Source: Isoetes taiwanensis | Lineage: Eukaryota > Streptophyta > Lycopodiopsida > Isoetales > Isoetaceae | Length of the DNA stretch: 64,000 nucleotides | Assembly (NCBI GenBank): GCA_021234155.1 | Contig: JAJEKV010000051.1 | Span: 10,190,105 to 10,254,104 of the forward strand | Direction: 5' to 3' | Part shown: piece by piece, positions 1-10,467 of the stretch | How the letters are laid out: every line of letters starts with the position of its first letter | How positions within the stretch are numbered: the stretch's first letter is position 1 | Made by a program: the position numbers and the translations under genes | The notes under the pieces: model-generated | The model's database searches: none | What the model was told of the DNA's origin: nothing | What the model saw: the letters and a program-made list of their open reading frames with translations, nothing else

Positions 1-1400
1 TTGGTCGTAAAGGCGATTCTTCTTATCGTAGGAAAATATCATATGTATGCATTTGCGATGTCAAAATATTGCACGCAAGAATGGTTTGCCATGCTACCAG
101 ATGGCATATGCGTTTTGGTAACAGATCATATACACAACAATAGCCCAAAGACTTTCCTGCCATAGCATGGTAGATTAAGTCAGCAATATGTGTTGTGTCT
201 CTGCATAAACGCTCCAGCCCCTTAGATATCTAATTCATAAAATGACAGTCATTGAAACTATTCAAAGAAGCAGTAAGAGGGCTTGCCTATGAAATGATAT
301 AATACTTTTCCTAGTGCGACAGTCTGGACTAAGACCACCATCCTATTTTACAAGGTGTAGAAACGTTCGAGCTTTGGAAATGATCAGAATCATGTCCTAA
401 AACACCCCAAGAAATCTAAAGAATTTTGAGATCCTTCTCTGGATGAGGAAAAGATAGTACATGGGGAATGCTAGTTGGTACTCAGATTAATGGAGATGGC
501 ACGTTACCTGATAATTACCAGAAACATTTCCGGTAAGATCTTCTATATCTTCCTTCACTAATGAAACTGGCAAATCCTTTTGGCCTACAATCTAGAAAAC
601 CAACCAGACTTTAAGATTCACATAAGTCTTTCATTACATCAAGGTGAAATTTCCTCCTTGTTATAGAACTCTAATACTGGCTAATCATCATTTTTCTTTG
701 CAGATATGAATTATTCTGCGTTTTGGCATTTATCAGAATGGAAAAAACATAAAATAGAAGCAGGCCACAAAAAAATACAAACAGATAATCTCTAACCTGA
801 GAATTGGTGCACCATTCTCAAATGCTGGCGCCGACCACTTTACGGTTTGGTGCTAGTCAAATAAAGATTGGGAGATTTGGAGCAGATGGTACCGTAGCCG
901 CTGTCATTGCTAGCAGCTCTTTGCTGTGTGCAGAATAACCATGCTGGTTGTGTGCAGTTACCCTAAGATGATATTGCATAAATTGTAAGGCATATCAAAT
1001 GAAAACAGAACCTAAACCAACGTCCATATAAGTGAACCACAAGCCTACAGCTACCGAAGTATTGAACTACAAGGGTTGAAGTTTGTTTGCTGAAGAAGAT
1101 ATTGCTCTAGATGCAATTGAGGAAGACGAATCTTGCATCCTAAGCTCCGCTTTAACAATGTCTACTGGTTCTTTTGGGTCGGTGGGACTTTCTGGCGGTA
1201 AATATGGTTGTGGCAAATTTGGGATGCGAAAAAGGAGGAATGTCGTTCAAGGGATCATAGAGTTTCGTGCAGAGCAACAGAATGAAAAAACTTGACCCCG
1301 ATCACCTATGACAGAAGATGGCTTCACTACCAGAGGCAGATCACTTCTCCATTGGTGCATTGGTGCAGATCACTTCATTGTTACTGCTCCATTGGTGCAG
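1..1400. other. Non-coding stretch, nothing recognised
   Basis: I found no reading frame resembling a known protein and no RNA gene. Base composition is AT-rich and ordinary for plant intergenic DNA. A 70-codon frame near 1083-1295 has no family likeness and I do not call it a gene. Confidence 0.5.
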
Positions 1401-1402
1401 AT

Positions 1403-1468
1403 CACTTCCGTGACCCTTTCCATCTCCGTGCCCATTACTTCCGTGACCCTTTCCATCTCTGTGCCCAT
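1403..1468. repeat. Short tandem duplication, about 32 bp x 2
   Basis: The segment beginning cttccgtgaccctttccatc occurs twice in a row with small changes. Just upstream, the phrase ggtgcagatcactt also recurs three times. This is a local slippage-type repeat with no visible function. Confidence 0.8.
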
Positions 1469-1605
1469 TTTTGGCAGATTTTCTAATTTCCATGACCTTA
1501 GATTTGCAAAAGCAGAGATCTAATGGTGCAAAATAAGCCAAATCAGATTTTGATGACATGGAAATTCGTGGATAGGCTAGAATTCGAGAAAAGGCTGTAG
1601 GAATT
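1460..1605 (+). repeat. Dispersed repeat P, copy 1
   Basis: This stretch matches 2450-2605 in the same orientation. Shared landmarks are ttttctaattt at the left, ttttgatga in the middle and gataggctagaatt near the right end. The copies are diverged by many substitutions and small gaps, so the duplication is old. Both end close to the phrase aaaggctgtagg. Confidence 0.7.
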
Positions 1606-2449
1606 CTCAATGTTAAGACAAGTAAAAGCAAGGACAGAGAAGAAAAAAGACTACTGGCCATATCATTCAAACATTCGACCAAGCTGACAACACATTGGAA
1701 ACCTAGGCAAGCACATTCAGACTTCAAAAAATGCCCTTCCACTAATGCTCTTCAAACGCATTAGAATGGCCTATCCATCTGCGCAAGAACATAGAAAATC
1801 CAAGCGCCTGAAATTATGGAGCATAACTATACATAATGAAGGAAAGTTTAAGAATGAGAAGCATTATAATGGAAAGAGATTTTATACAGTGACAAATTCG
1901 GTGGTACACAGAAACTTCCGGTGTAAAATAGAGGCTTCTTTCCTCCAAAGAAAAGGCTTTTTCTTCTTTGGAGCAAAGCATAAAATCGACAATTTACTAT
2001 ACCATCCACAGACTAACATTCAGTGCCTCTGCCCAACACATTCAGTGCCTCTACCCAACCAGTTCATATAACTGAAGGAATTAGAATCACAATGTGACAT
2101 GCAGTCCATGTGGATAGAGATCAGAAATTACCGACAGTTTGGAACAATCAAAGCATAGTTTCCGATTCCATGCACAAATTCCTTGACATACACGGCTCAC
2201 GTTCTCTGTTCTCTGTAAGTATTGCATCCAGATTAACGTCAACAAAGCATGAAGTTTAAGATAGAAGAAACTCTAACGGCTAACCTAAGATAGAAGAAAC
2301 TCTAACAAAGCATGAAGTTCAAGATAGAAGATTGCCATAGCTTAACGGCGGGAGGGATCTGCAGCCGGATCGGAGGGAGCAATAGAGGTTTATGCTAGCA
2401 CGAGCGATCTGGAGGGAGCACTAGCGTATCCATTATTAGCCTCAGTTGC
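1606..2449. other. Non-coding stretch, nothing recognised
   Basis: No known protein or RNA is visible. A short internal duplication occurs near 2245-2330, where the phrase gatagaagaaactctaac is repeated. Confidence 0.45.
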
Positions 2450-2605
2450 CTATTTTCCTGCCATTTTCTAATTTCTGCAGCCATGGATATGGAAGATTCG
2501 AGATCGAACGGAGAAGCCTAAGTCCACATCATTTTTTGATGAGGTGGAAATTACATGAGGATAGGCTAGAATTTGAGGAAAGGCTGTAGGCCCGGTAGGG
2601 CTGGT
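2450..2605 (+). repeat. Dispersed repeat P, copy 2
   Basis: This is the second copy of the repeat at 1460-1605. It is followed within a few bases by a run of 27 adenines. A poly-A tail after a repeated unit is what a retroposed sequence would leave, but the first copy has no such tail, so this remains a suggestion. Confidence 0.65.
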
Positions 2606-2610
2606 GTGCT

Positions 2611-2638
2611 AAAAAAAAAAAAAAAAAAAAAAAAAAAA
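2611..2638 (+). repeat. Poly-A tract
   Basis: An uninterrupted run of about 27 adenines follows the phrase gctggtgtgct. It is a candidate retroposon tail belonging to the sequence on its left. Confidence 0.85.
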
Positions 2639-2808
2639 GAAAACAGATTTCGTTCATAGTCTATTGAAAAGTTATCATCTATTTTATTGTGCAAGGACAA
2701 TTTGGGAAAAAGGAGTGATAGCCAGACATTGGATTCTCTTTTGTTTTTCACGTAACTCCTTATGATTAATAAAAATCTTCCTTTTCTCCAAAAAAAAAAG
2801 AAGGGACA

Positions 2809-4300
2809 TTGGATTCTGTGCCAGATGAGATTAAAATGATTGCAAAAAGAATGTCTGTCATGTCAGATATTGAAAGGAGGAAATTGTTACAACTTTTGAA
2901 AGTTTTGGAGCCTGCAAAAGGACAAAATGCAGCAGTCAGTAATGATGAAACCAATAGGATGAGAAACGGAAAGGAAGTCGAAGAGAACGTAGAGAATTTG
3001 GTGGCTTTTGGTGACTTCTTCACGTACCTATCGAACTCAGAGTTAGAGAAGCGAAAGACAAGCACGCAACTCCTGTAGACATGGTGGCGACGAGGAAGCA
3101 GATGGGGATGGGAGCTGTGGAAAGGCAGCAGAATATCGTAAAGCCAATTCTGGAGCATTTAAACAATCTGCAAGAGAAGCAGGGCGGACTAATCGAACAA
3201 AAAACCAAGCATGTATTCCATGGTAAAATTTTGAAAAACTCGTTTGTGGAAGCAAGGTTAAAACAGATGGTGAATCGACCAGTGATTGGCTGTTTTAGAC
3301 ATGAGGGAGTGAAACTCCCGATGATAAGAGCCGAGCTCGAAAAATTGATTGAAAGTATCTCTATCTCTAAGATTTATTGGCTTGATTTTCCTTTCTTCAT
3401 TGTGGAATGTGGAAACGAGATATCTATTAAAATGCTCCTTAAACAAGGCACAATTATGAGAGCCAATACCCAAATTTTCTTTCAAAGATAGTACCCGGCC
3501 TTTCATCCTCTGGACATTAAGTAGCTCTTCCATCCTGCATGGACCTCGGTGCAGGGCCTTAGTCCAATTTATTGGAGTGAAGAAATCCTGAGAAGTCTTT
3601 TTCAGGAATTGGGGGATTTCATTGGAATGGAAGCCATGCCGGACCAACCTCCGCGTGTTTGGGTCCAATTAGATCTTCTTAAGCCAATCCCTGAGAGAAT
3701 TGACTATTGTGATTAATTTGGCTTTCAAAAATGTCTTCCTTTGCAATGGAGATGCATACCTACTCCTTGTGGTACTTGTGGAATTCGGCTACATTGAGAA
3801 CAAAAAGCCAAACTTGGAGCCCCCAAATCCATGGATTACACCATATAAGAAATCATCTCCTGCATCTAGGAAACAGAATGTTAATGGCAGCGTGAAGAGA
3901 AAGGCCCGTAAGCAAAGGATTAGAGAAGAGCGTGAAAGCGCTGAACAAGCACAGTTAGCTCAAAAGAAAGGAAAAATGGCCTGGATCCGGAAGTCTGATG
4001 AGCTCCCTAGAAGTGTCAAGGTTTTAAAGTGAGGAATTACAATTAGGGAGCCAACTCTGGAGAATGGGGCTCTGTCTGCTTCCCCTTCTCCTGCTGTGGA
4101 GAAAGGTGAATGTTTGCATGCCTCTAAAATGGTCTCTGATCTTCCTGCTCAGATCCTTTTTCCTAGCCCTGATAAACCACATCTGGAAGGTATTGTGAGC
4201 TCCAGAAGCAATAGCCAATGCCTCTGATCCACAACTCTTGGATTGGAAATCAGGTAGATACTGGTGAGTTTTTAGAGCAACAACCAAAATCTCCAAACCA
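2809..4300 (+). pseudogene. LINE ORF1 (nucleic-acid-binding, DUF4283-like), decayed
   Basis: Reading across several frames gives a protein of the kind encoded by ORF1 of plant L1-type LINEs, which coats the element RNA. Visible parts are an N-terminal charged region from 2809, a block near 3200-3480 containing NRPVIGCFRHEGVKLP and IYWLDFPFFIVECGNE, then YWSEEILRSLFQELGDFIG and PPRVWVQLDLLKPIPERIDY near 3560-3710, the usual lead-in to a zinc knuckle. The knuckle is degenerate: LPLQ survives but the cysteine spacing is lost. A Lys/Arg-rich tail follows at 3880-4030. Stops at 3489, near 3525 and at 3713, plus frame changes, show it is dead. Its C-terminal end seems to reappear at 7085-7339 after an insertion. 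The family call rests on recognising the pattern, not on an alignment. Confidence 0.65.
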
Positions 4301-4325
4301 TGTCGAGCCCTCTGCTATTCACATA

Positions 4326-4782
4326 ACAACAACCGACACATAACTACCATTAACATTAATTAACACAACCATTGGCTCCAACACATTTAAATTAAAATCC
4401 CCCTTAAACCCCCTTTGGTTTGGGTGCATATTCACACGGGGGGTGACTCCGGGCAACGAGAGCTGTTGGATAGGCATATTCACCCCTTATTCCTTAATCT
4501 ACACCGTACGTAAAGTTCCTCGTTTGTGGGGTATGCAAGTACAAAATTTGCTATACTGTATAACAAGATTTACAAAATACTATAAGATTTCAAGCAAAAT
4601 ACTATATGGTGTTGATTTTGTACGTGCAAAATATAATTATAAGGGCTCTCGCTGCCCTACGTCACCCCCCGTGTGAATATGCACCCAAACCAAAGGGGGT
4701 TTAAGGGGGATTTTAATTTAAATGTGTTGGAGCCAATGGTTGTGTTAATTAATGTTAATGGTAGTTATGTGTTGGTTGTTGT
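4326..4782. mobile_element. Palindromic (foldback/MITE-like) element, copy 1
   Basis: Bases 4326-4447 and 4661-4782 are near-perfect reverse complements of each other over about 122 bp, with one evident mismatch, around a 213-bp loop. Landmarks are ctttggtttgggtgcatatt on the left and its complement at 4675-4700 on the right. The core, including cgggcaacgagagctgttgg, is shared with the element at 22151-22524. No coding capacity is visible. It sits inside the DNA that interrupts the LINE. I see no clear target-site duplication. Confidence 0.85.
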
Positions 4783-4825
4783 ACTAAAAAAAATTTTGGG
4801 CCCTTCGGCCCTAAAAAAAAAAAAC
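4783..4825 (+). other. A-tract plus GC hairpin with TTCG loop beside palindromic element
   Basis: Immediately right of the second arm lie a run of adenines, a few thymines and gggcccttcggccc, which folds into a short stem with a TTCG loop, followed by more adenines. The same arrangement (A-run, TTT, gccccttcggggc) follows the second palindromic element at 22540-22566, so it is probably part of the element. Confidence 0.65.
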
Positions 4826-6970
4826 ATACCAACAACATGTAAAACATGTAGCAATATGTAATACGTAATATGTAATACGTAATGGTAAAAATAATATGAG
4901 TAACACAAGCTTCTAATACTAATATCTAGCATTAGCATAATGGTAGATAGATATTGAAAGGAAGGGTTATTAAATTTTGAAGTTTAAAGGATTGTAGACA
5001 TTCAAAGAAAGGGTGAGATTTTAAACCTTAGGCAGTAGATATAAAGGGAGGGCGAGTTTTTTAAGAATGGGCATTGCTAAATATTGGTAGACATTGAAAG
5101 GAAAGGCTATAAGGTTTGCAAATTTTCCCCCGACTAAGATTTTGGCAGTGGTTTAGCGAGAAAAGGGGGATGGAATTGAAGTTTAAGGAAAAATTTGATT
5201 TGAAATCAAAGGTTTTAAAATAGAATATCCTGCCAGATCATGGCCTTTGCTGGAAGATCGGCCTCAGAGGCTACTTTGTGGGCGGCCATATTCTTGCTGG
5301 GTTGAAGCAAGCGAAGTGCAGGAGCACAATCCGGCCTACTTGCTTCGAGTTTTCCAAGAACTCCTAAGGCTTGGAAGCAGGCTATTCCTCATCCTTTTTT
5401 TCGCAGCAGGCCTAGTCGAAGCATGGTCTGAAATCTGCAAACAGGGCTTCCATGAGTTTCCACAGGCCGGAATGGTTCGGGAGAGGTTTAGCATGGCTCC
5501 CCGTTCTTCGGGCCGCGATTGCTTCCCGTTCAAATACAGGTGCAGGTGCTCGGGCTTCTACAATCCCTAAAAAATCCAGTCTGCTTGCTTTATTGCGCTT
5601 GCATGGGTGGGCGGTTCTGGAGAGCAGCAGATGAAGAGCTTCCGGAGGCTCAGAAGCGTGATTGGACAATATTTTTTTCTTTGCATTCCAATGGTTCGTG
5701 GCTCCAGTATTTGACCTTCTCGTGCATATTCTTATACGTATATACACGCAGGGGAGCGCTCAAGTATACAGGGGTGTGAGGTGTATATTTGTGGACCCTA
5801 GATCTGGCATATTTCTAAGAATATGCCAGGCTATAATGATAGATATTGAATGTTAAATGGAAATAGTTCAAAAGGAAAGAAACGTGAATAACCATGGGAT
5901 TTTCGACAGAGCCAGATATTAGGGCTACTTTAGGGTTTCCGCATTCGATCAGAATCGTGCTAGTCTGTGCCATGTGCTCTGAAGAGGAAATTCTATGTTT
6001 CTGCCATCGTCATGCAGCTTTTGCTTCCAGATTCTGATTGCCATGTCTTCTGCCATCTGCATGCCATGGCTCTGCTCTGAACAAGAAAGGCATTGCCTCT
6101 GCTCTGAGATTACTGCAAGACAGAAGGATGAAGCAGCGAAATGGCCTCTACCATCGCCGTCTGTTGTTGCTGTCGAGATTTGCAAGCGCCCCATCTGCCG
6201 CCCAAGCTGCTGCCATCGCCAAGTTTGCCATACCTATGCTGCAAAATGAAGGGACAAAGTACAGACAGAGAAAGAGGCAAGAAGGAAATCAAAACCACCA
6301 AAAGCTTGTTATATGCATGCAATAAATCTCCCTGCCATTGCCACAGCTTGGAGACAACGACCTGCACAAGAAGTGGAAGGAGAAGAAAGAAAAATTGTTG
6401 CCATAGCCGGACCTGCAGAAATGAATGGAAAGGAGAAGATCATGGGAGAAGATCATGGGTTTCAGCATTTGAACATGCAGCTTACAAAAACAGATGCAAA
6501 ACCGATTGGATTGGGCCGAATCTAACTCAAGACAGAGGTTCCAGAGGGTTTTGCAGGGAATTTCGGCCTGTGGGTTTCACTGCAAGATCTGTCTCCATCT
6601 CTCTCCATCTGGACCTTTGCATGCTAAATATCAACACACTGAAAATTAGAATATCAACACACTGTTGCCTTGAAACCCACCAGACCATGCCATCTTTGAA
6701 TATGTAGCACAAACTGCTAAACCAAGCATCGGTAGCATCATTCTCTGCAAATGCACTCCAAATCTGTTTTCATCCTCTGCAAATGCACTCCAAATCTGTT
6801 TCCACTCTGATCACAAAGAACATTAATTTTTTGCAAGAATGCCCTGAAATGCTATCACGACACGAGACTTGCATGTTCAGCTCCTAAAATAAAAAGAGGG
6901 CTTCTGTTGTGAGCCCTTGGATGTTGGACCATTGAAAAAAAAAAAGCTAAATCAACGGCTAAGAAATGGT
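4826..6970. other. Insert interior, no gene recognised
   Basis: This is part of the DNA interrupting the LINE. Short frames near 5250-5860 and 5995-6710 look like leader-type sequence rich in gccatc and ctgcc phrases, and a telobox-like tagggttt lies at 5931-5938. None gives a recognisable protein. A direct repeat of caaatgcactccaaatctgt occurs at about 6747-6802. Confidence 0.4.
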
Positions 6971-7088
6971 GCACTCTAGATGTACGCATTAGTACATCCA
7001 TTCGAATACGCCATGAAATCTTAGGAAAACCTTTGTGAAAAGTGTACAAAAACACAAAAAAACCCCCTGTTATTATGCTATATATTAG
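6970..7088 (-). repeat. Dispersed repeat Q, copy 1; possible Helitron 5' terminus
   Basis: This matches 25230-25350, sharing gcactctagatgtacgcatt at the left and ccccctgttattatgctata at the right. On the minus strand it starts close to TCTAATATATAGCATAATAA, which has the TC start and AT-rich leader common at plant Helitron 5' ends. The matching 3' end was not found, so the class is a guess; the repeat itself is clear. Its right edge coincides with the point where LINE coding sequence resumes. Confidence 0.7.
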
Positions 7089-7339
7089 AGAGGGCTCAGA
7101 AAACCAGTCTTCAAATTTCAACAATCTGTTCAAGCTATCTGTGCTGATCAAGGTACAGGGGCTGTTGTGGATGTTAGTTTGGAAGAGATTTACCCAACAA
7201 ATGACTTGATTATGTCATCTTCTACACAATCTGAGCTTGAGAAATTCTATACCCCACAAACATCAAAGAAAAAGAACAAGAAAATGGTTCTCTTCAATTT
7301 GGATGGGCCTGCCTTTAATATCAAAAATAAATCTTTATA
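7085..7339 (+). pseudogene. LINE ORF1 C-terminal segment
   Basis: An open stretch without its own start ends in a stop at 7337-7339, just before the endonuclease begins. It encodes VVDVSLEEIYPTNDLIMSS and a Lys-rich SKKKNKK segment. Its place and orientation suggest that it is the end of the ORF1 broken at about 4.3 kb. Confidence 0.5.
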
Positions 7340-8020
7340 AAGATTGTTTGTTGGAATTTTAGAGGCATAAAGGATCCTTTAAAAAGGAAAAGAGCTCTGA
7401 TTTTCATACAAAAAATGAAGGCAGACATCATTCTATTGCAGGAGCACAGACTTCCCTCTTTTGAATCTTCTAAATTAGGAGATTGGATATGTCCAGGCTC
7501 CAGGGAGTGGCTCCACTTGGGCTGCTGCTAATGGTACTCGAGGAGGTATTTCCACGATCTGGAAAGGATTTTCATCCTCTGGCTCTTATGTAGCCCCTTC
7601 AGGTCGATGGTCAGTTTTATGGATATTAAAGGGCAAATTTTAGGCATTATTAATGTCTATGCATCAACAGAGCCCATGAAAGGGAAAGACAGTGGAATTG
7701 AAGGTCAAAATCAGGTGCATAATTGGCTTTTAGTAGGGGATTTTAATAATACCCCCCCATTGGGATCAGAAGCTGGGCAAGAAGCTAAACGTGACTAAAA
7801 ATGAAAGGAGGGAATGGAAAAAGCTTATTGAAATATTTGTTTATCATCCCCCTTCCTCCTCGGCCACCTACTTCTGGAGCAATAAAAGAAAAGGCCCTGA
7901 AAGAACATTTTGTTTGCTAAACAGGTTCTATAGTTCATCATCTGATCTGGACATTTGGGATCAAGTTCTCATCAAGTCAGATTGTAGCAACTCCATCTCT
8001 GACCATTTTCCATAGGTTTT
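7340..8020 (+). pseudogene. LINE ORF2 apurinic-type endonuclease domain, decayed
   Basis: The start VCWNFRG, then DIILLQEHRLPSF, LLVGDFN near 7730-7745 and a terminal SDHFP near 7998-8013 are the ordered hallmarks of the APE-like endonuclease of L1-type LINEs (WN-RG, QE, GDFN and SDH motifs). This domain nicks target DNA to prime reverse transcription. A stop near 7530 and at least two frame changes break it. It leads into the reverse transcriptase at 8631. Confidence 0.8.
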
Positions 8021-8630
8021 GGAGTACCCCTCCTTTGGCTCACGTGCTGGCAAGGTAAATACTCCCTTTAAATTTAATGTTTAGCTACTGCATATTAAGC
8101 AATTCTGCTCACAATTAAGGGAATACTATGTGTCCCTTCTCAATTGAAAATAGTAGATCAATGGCATGTTTTGCGCAGAAGTTAAAAAAGCTGAAAGATT
8201 GGATCAAAAAGTGGGGAAAAGATTGGGCAGAAAAGAAAAGGCAAAAAATGAAGTCTATGCTCAAATAAAAAAAGTGAGTGAACTCTTATTTCTTGATAAG
8301 GATAATCAGTCTTTGTAGGAGCAGGAAGAAAGGTTGGAAATCAATGTCAAACACATTGAGGAGTTAGAGGCTCAATCCATGGCCATTAGAAGCAAATGCC
8401 AATATGTCAATTTGATGGATAAAAAGTAGCTCTTCTTTCTTTTTTTGAGCTGCCAAAAGTAGAGTTATCAATAATAGTATCATTTCAGTCAAAGATGATC
8501 AAAGCAACATTATTCAAGGACAGCAAGGGATCCAATCCTTCTTTGCCCAAAAATACCAAAAGTTGTTTGATGTGCAGTCCTATTCTCAGGTTGATCTTAA
8601 AGAATTTTTCGACTCTATTGATCTGATCCC
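8021..8630 (+). pseudogene. LINE ORF2 linker between endonuclease and RT, decayed
   Basis: This segment holds Lys/Glu-rich, coiled-coil-like reading such as EERLEINVKHIEELE near 8328-8370 and is broken by several stops. It fills the place where L1-type ORF2 proteins carry a poorly conserved linker. Confidence 0.55.
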
Positions 8631-9600
8631 ATGTCAATTGACAATGAGCTTCTTGAAGTTGTTCCACAGAAGCAAGAAATCTTTCTTACTTTAACTTCTA
8701 TGGCTTCTGGTAAAAGTCCAGGTCCTGATGGCTTTCCCCCAGAATTTTTCAAAAAATTCTGGGATATTATGCAAGATGATATCACAACTTTTATTCAAGG
8801 GGCTTGGACTGTCGATAATTTACACCCTGCAATTAATGCTGGCCTTATAGCTTTGGTTCCAAAGGTGGATCAACCTATAAGTTTCTCTGACTGGAGATCT
8901 ATCTCTTTGATTAACACCAGCTATAAAATATTGGTCAAATTGTTGGCAAACAGGCTCAAGCCCATGTTGGAAAGAACTATCAGTCCCTTGTAAACTGCTT
9001 TCCTTCCTTCCAAGAGCATTCTCGATAATTTCATTGGAGAATATGAAGGTCTGCATTGGAATAAACTTTTCAAGCAAAATTGCATGTTGTTAAAGCTTGA
9101 CTTCAAAAGGGCTTTTGATACCATTCACTGGGATTTCTTATATAGGGCAATGGAGTTCTTTGGCTTCTCTCAGCAGGTAATCAATTTGATTTATGCTTTC
9201 AATAAAGAGGCTAGATTTGCAGTTTTGGTTAATGGCTCTCCTTCCCATTTTTTTCCTTGCAAAAGAGGAGTCAGACAAGGGTGTCCTCTTGCCCCATATT
9301 TGTTTCTTATTGTGCAGAAATGGTAACTAGAATTACCATTAATCTCCAGCAAACTGGGCTAATTAAGTGTCTTCAAATACCTAATGATAGTAAGTCTCTC
9401 TCTTTGATGCAGTATGCAGATGACACGTTTAGTTTTTTTGTCTGCAATGGAGTTATTTAGCAAAGGCTCGGGAGTTCACCTGAATGGGTCTAAATGTATG
9501 ATCTTTTTGGACATCAAATATGGTCACCAAATTACTGGGGCTTTCTTTTGCCTTAAACGTGGGATTGCATGGTCTTTGGGCATCAATCACAAATAAAATT
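8631..9600 (+). pseudogene. LINE ORF2 reverse transcriptase, decayed
   Basis: Ordered RT motifs are visible: KSPGPDGFPPEFFKKFW, then LIALVPKV, DWRSISLINTSYKILVKLLA with RLKPML, LKLDFKRAFDTIHWDFL (catalytic Asp of motif A), VNGSPSHFFPCKRGVRQGCP and MQYADDTF at about 9408-9431 (the YADD box). This enzyme copies the element RNA at the nicked target. A stop follows at 8991, a frame change lies near 9310 just before the YADD segment, and another near 9450. The catalytic Asp residues survive but the frame does not. No maturase or RNase H part follows; the sequence runs into other repeats by about 9700. Confidence 0.9.
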
Positions 9601-9842
9601 AAGAGGAAATTCATGATGTACCCTGCTTCTCTTTCTTTGGCCGGTAGAGAGGAGGTTGCAAATACCGTGATCACCAGCACGCACATTTATTTTTCATCTA
9701 TTGAATGCCTTTATTTTTTTGCATGTACACTAATAACAAAATGCGTCGCTCTTGGAAATCGATTTTCGCAGCTCGAAGACATTCTAGGTAAGAATTTGAG
9801 TTTGAGTAGGAGAATAAAATTTTAATGTTTTATTTAGGTTAA

Positions 9843-10200
9843 AAAAAACTTGGGGAGACTTGGACAAGGGCATGGTCGGCTCCGCCTTGAGTGGAGAAGA
9901 CTAGGTGTTCCGGGTCCAAGCTCACCGTTTACTCTTGTAATTTTATTGATTAATGTATTTAGTTTAGAAAAAATTGGGGAGACTTGGACAAGGGCATGGT
10001 CGGCTCCGCCTTGAGTGGAGAAGACTAGGTGTTCCGGGTCCAAGCTCACCGTTTACTCTTGTAATTTTATTGATTAATGTATTTAGTTTAGAAAAAATTG
10101 GGGAGACTTGGACAAGGGCATGGTCGGCTCCGCCTTGAGTGGAGAAGACTAGGTGTTCCGGGTCCAAGCTCACCGCCTACTCTTGTTTATTTTTTTATTA
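9843..10200. repeat. Tandem repeat, 124-bp unit x 3
   Basis: The phrase ggggagacttggacaagggc recurs at 9852, 9976 and 10100, giving a period of 124 bp. Copies are almost identical through ggtccaagctcaccg; the first differs at its left edge and the third at its right (cgcctactc for cgtttactc). A fourth, degraded start (ggattggacaagggcagggt) appears at about 10229. Near-identity implies recent expansion. Confidence 0.95.
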
Positions 10201-10467
10201 ATATATCAATAAATAGAAATCTTTACGGGATTGGACAAGGGCAGGGTTTTTGAAAAAAATTGCATTATTGATTTTCGGGTTTCTAGTTAAGAATGTTGTT
10301 TTTTAAAAATGTTAGGGATGTCAAAGAAACACTGATGTGGAGTGGTTAAGAGCAAGAAAAAATTTCAATAGTTGGTTTTTAAAAAAAAAATAAAAGGGAA
10401 ACTAACTCTTAAGAAAGTAGGTAAAGATTCATAATGAAGGTTTGAAAAAAGTCACAAAGCAAGATTA

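Noticed and set aside
9834-10173. Two nearly identical minus-strand frames of about 70 residues
   Set aside because: They are shadows of the 124-bp tandem repeat.
9843-10200. CRISPR-like spacing
   Set aside because: Repeats are 124 bp and contiguous with no spacers, and the DNA is eukaryotic.
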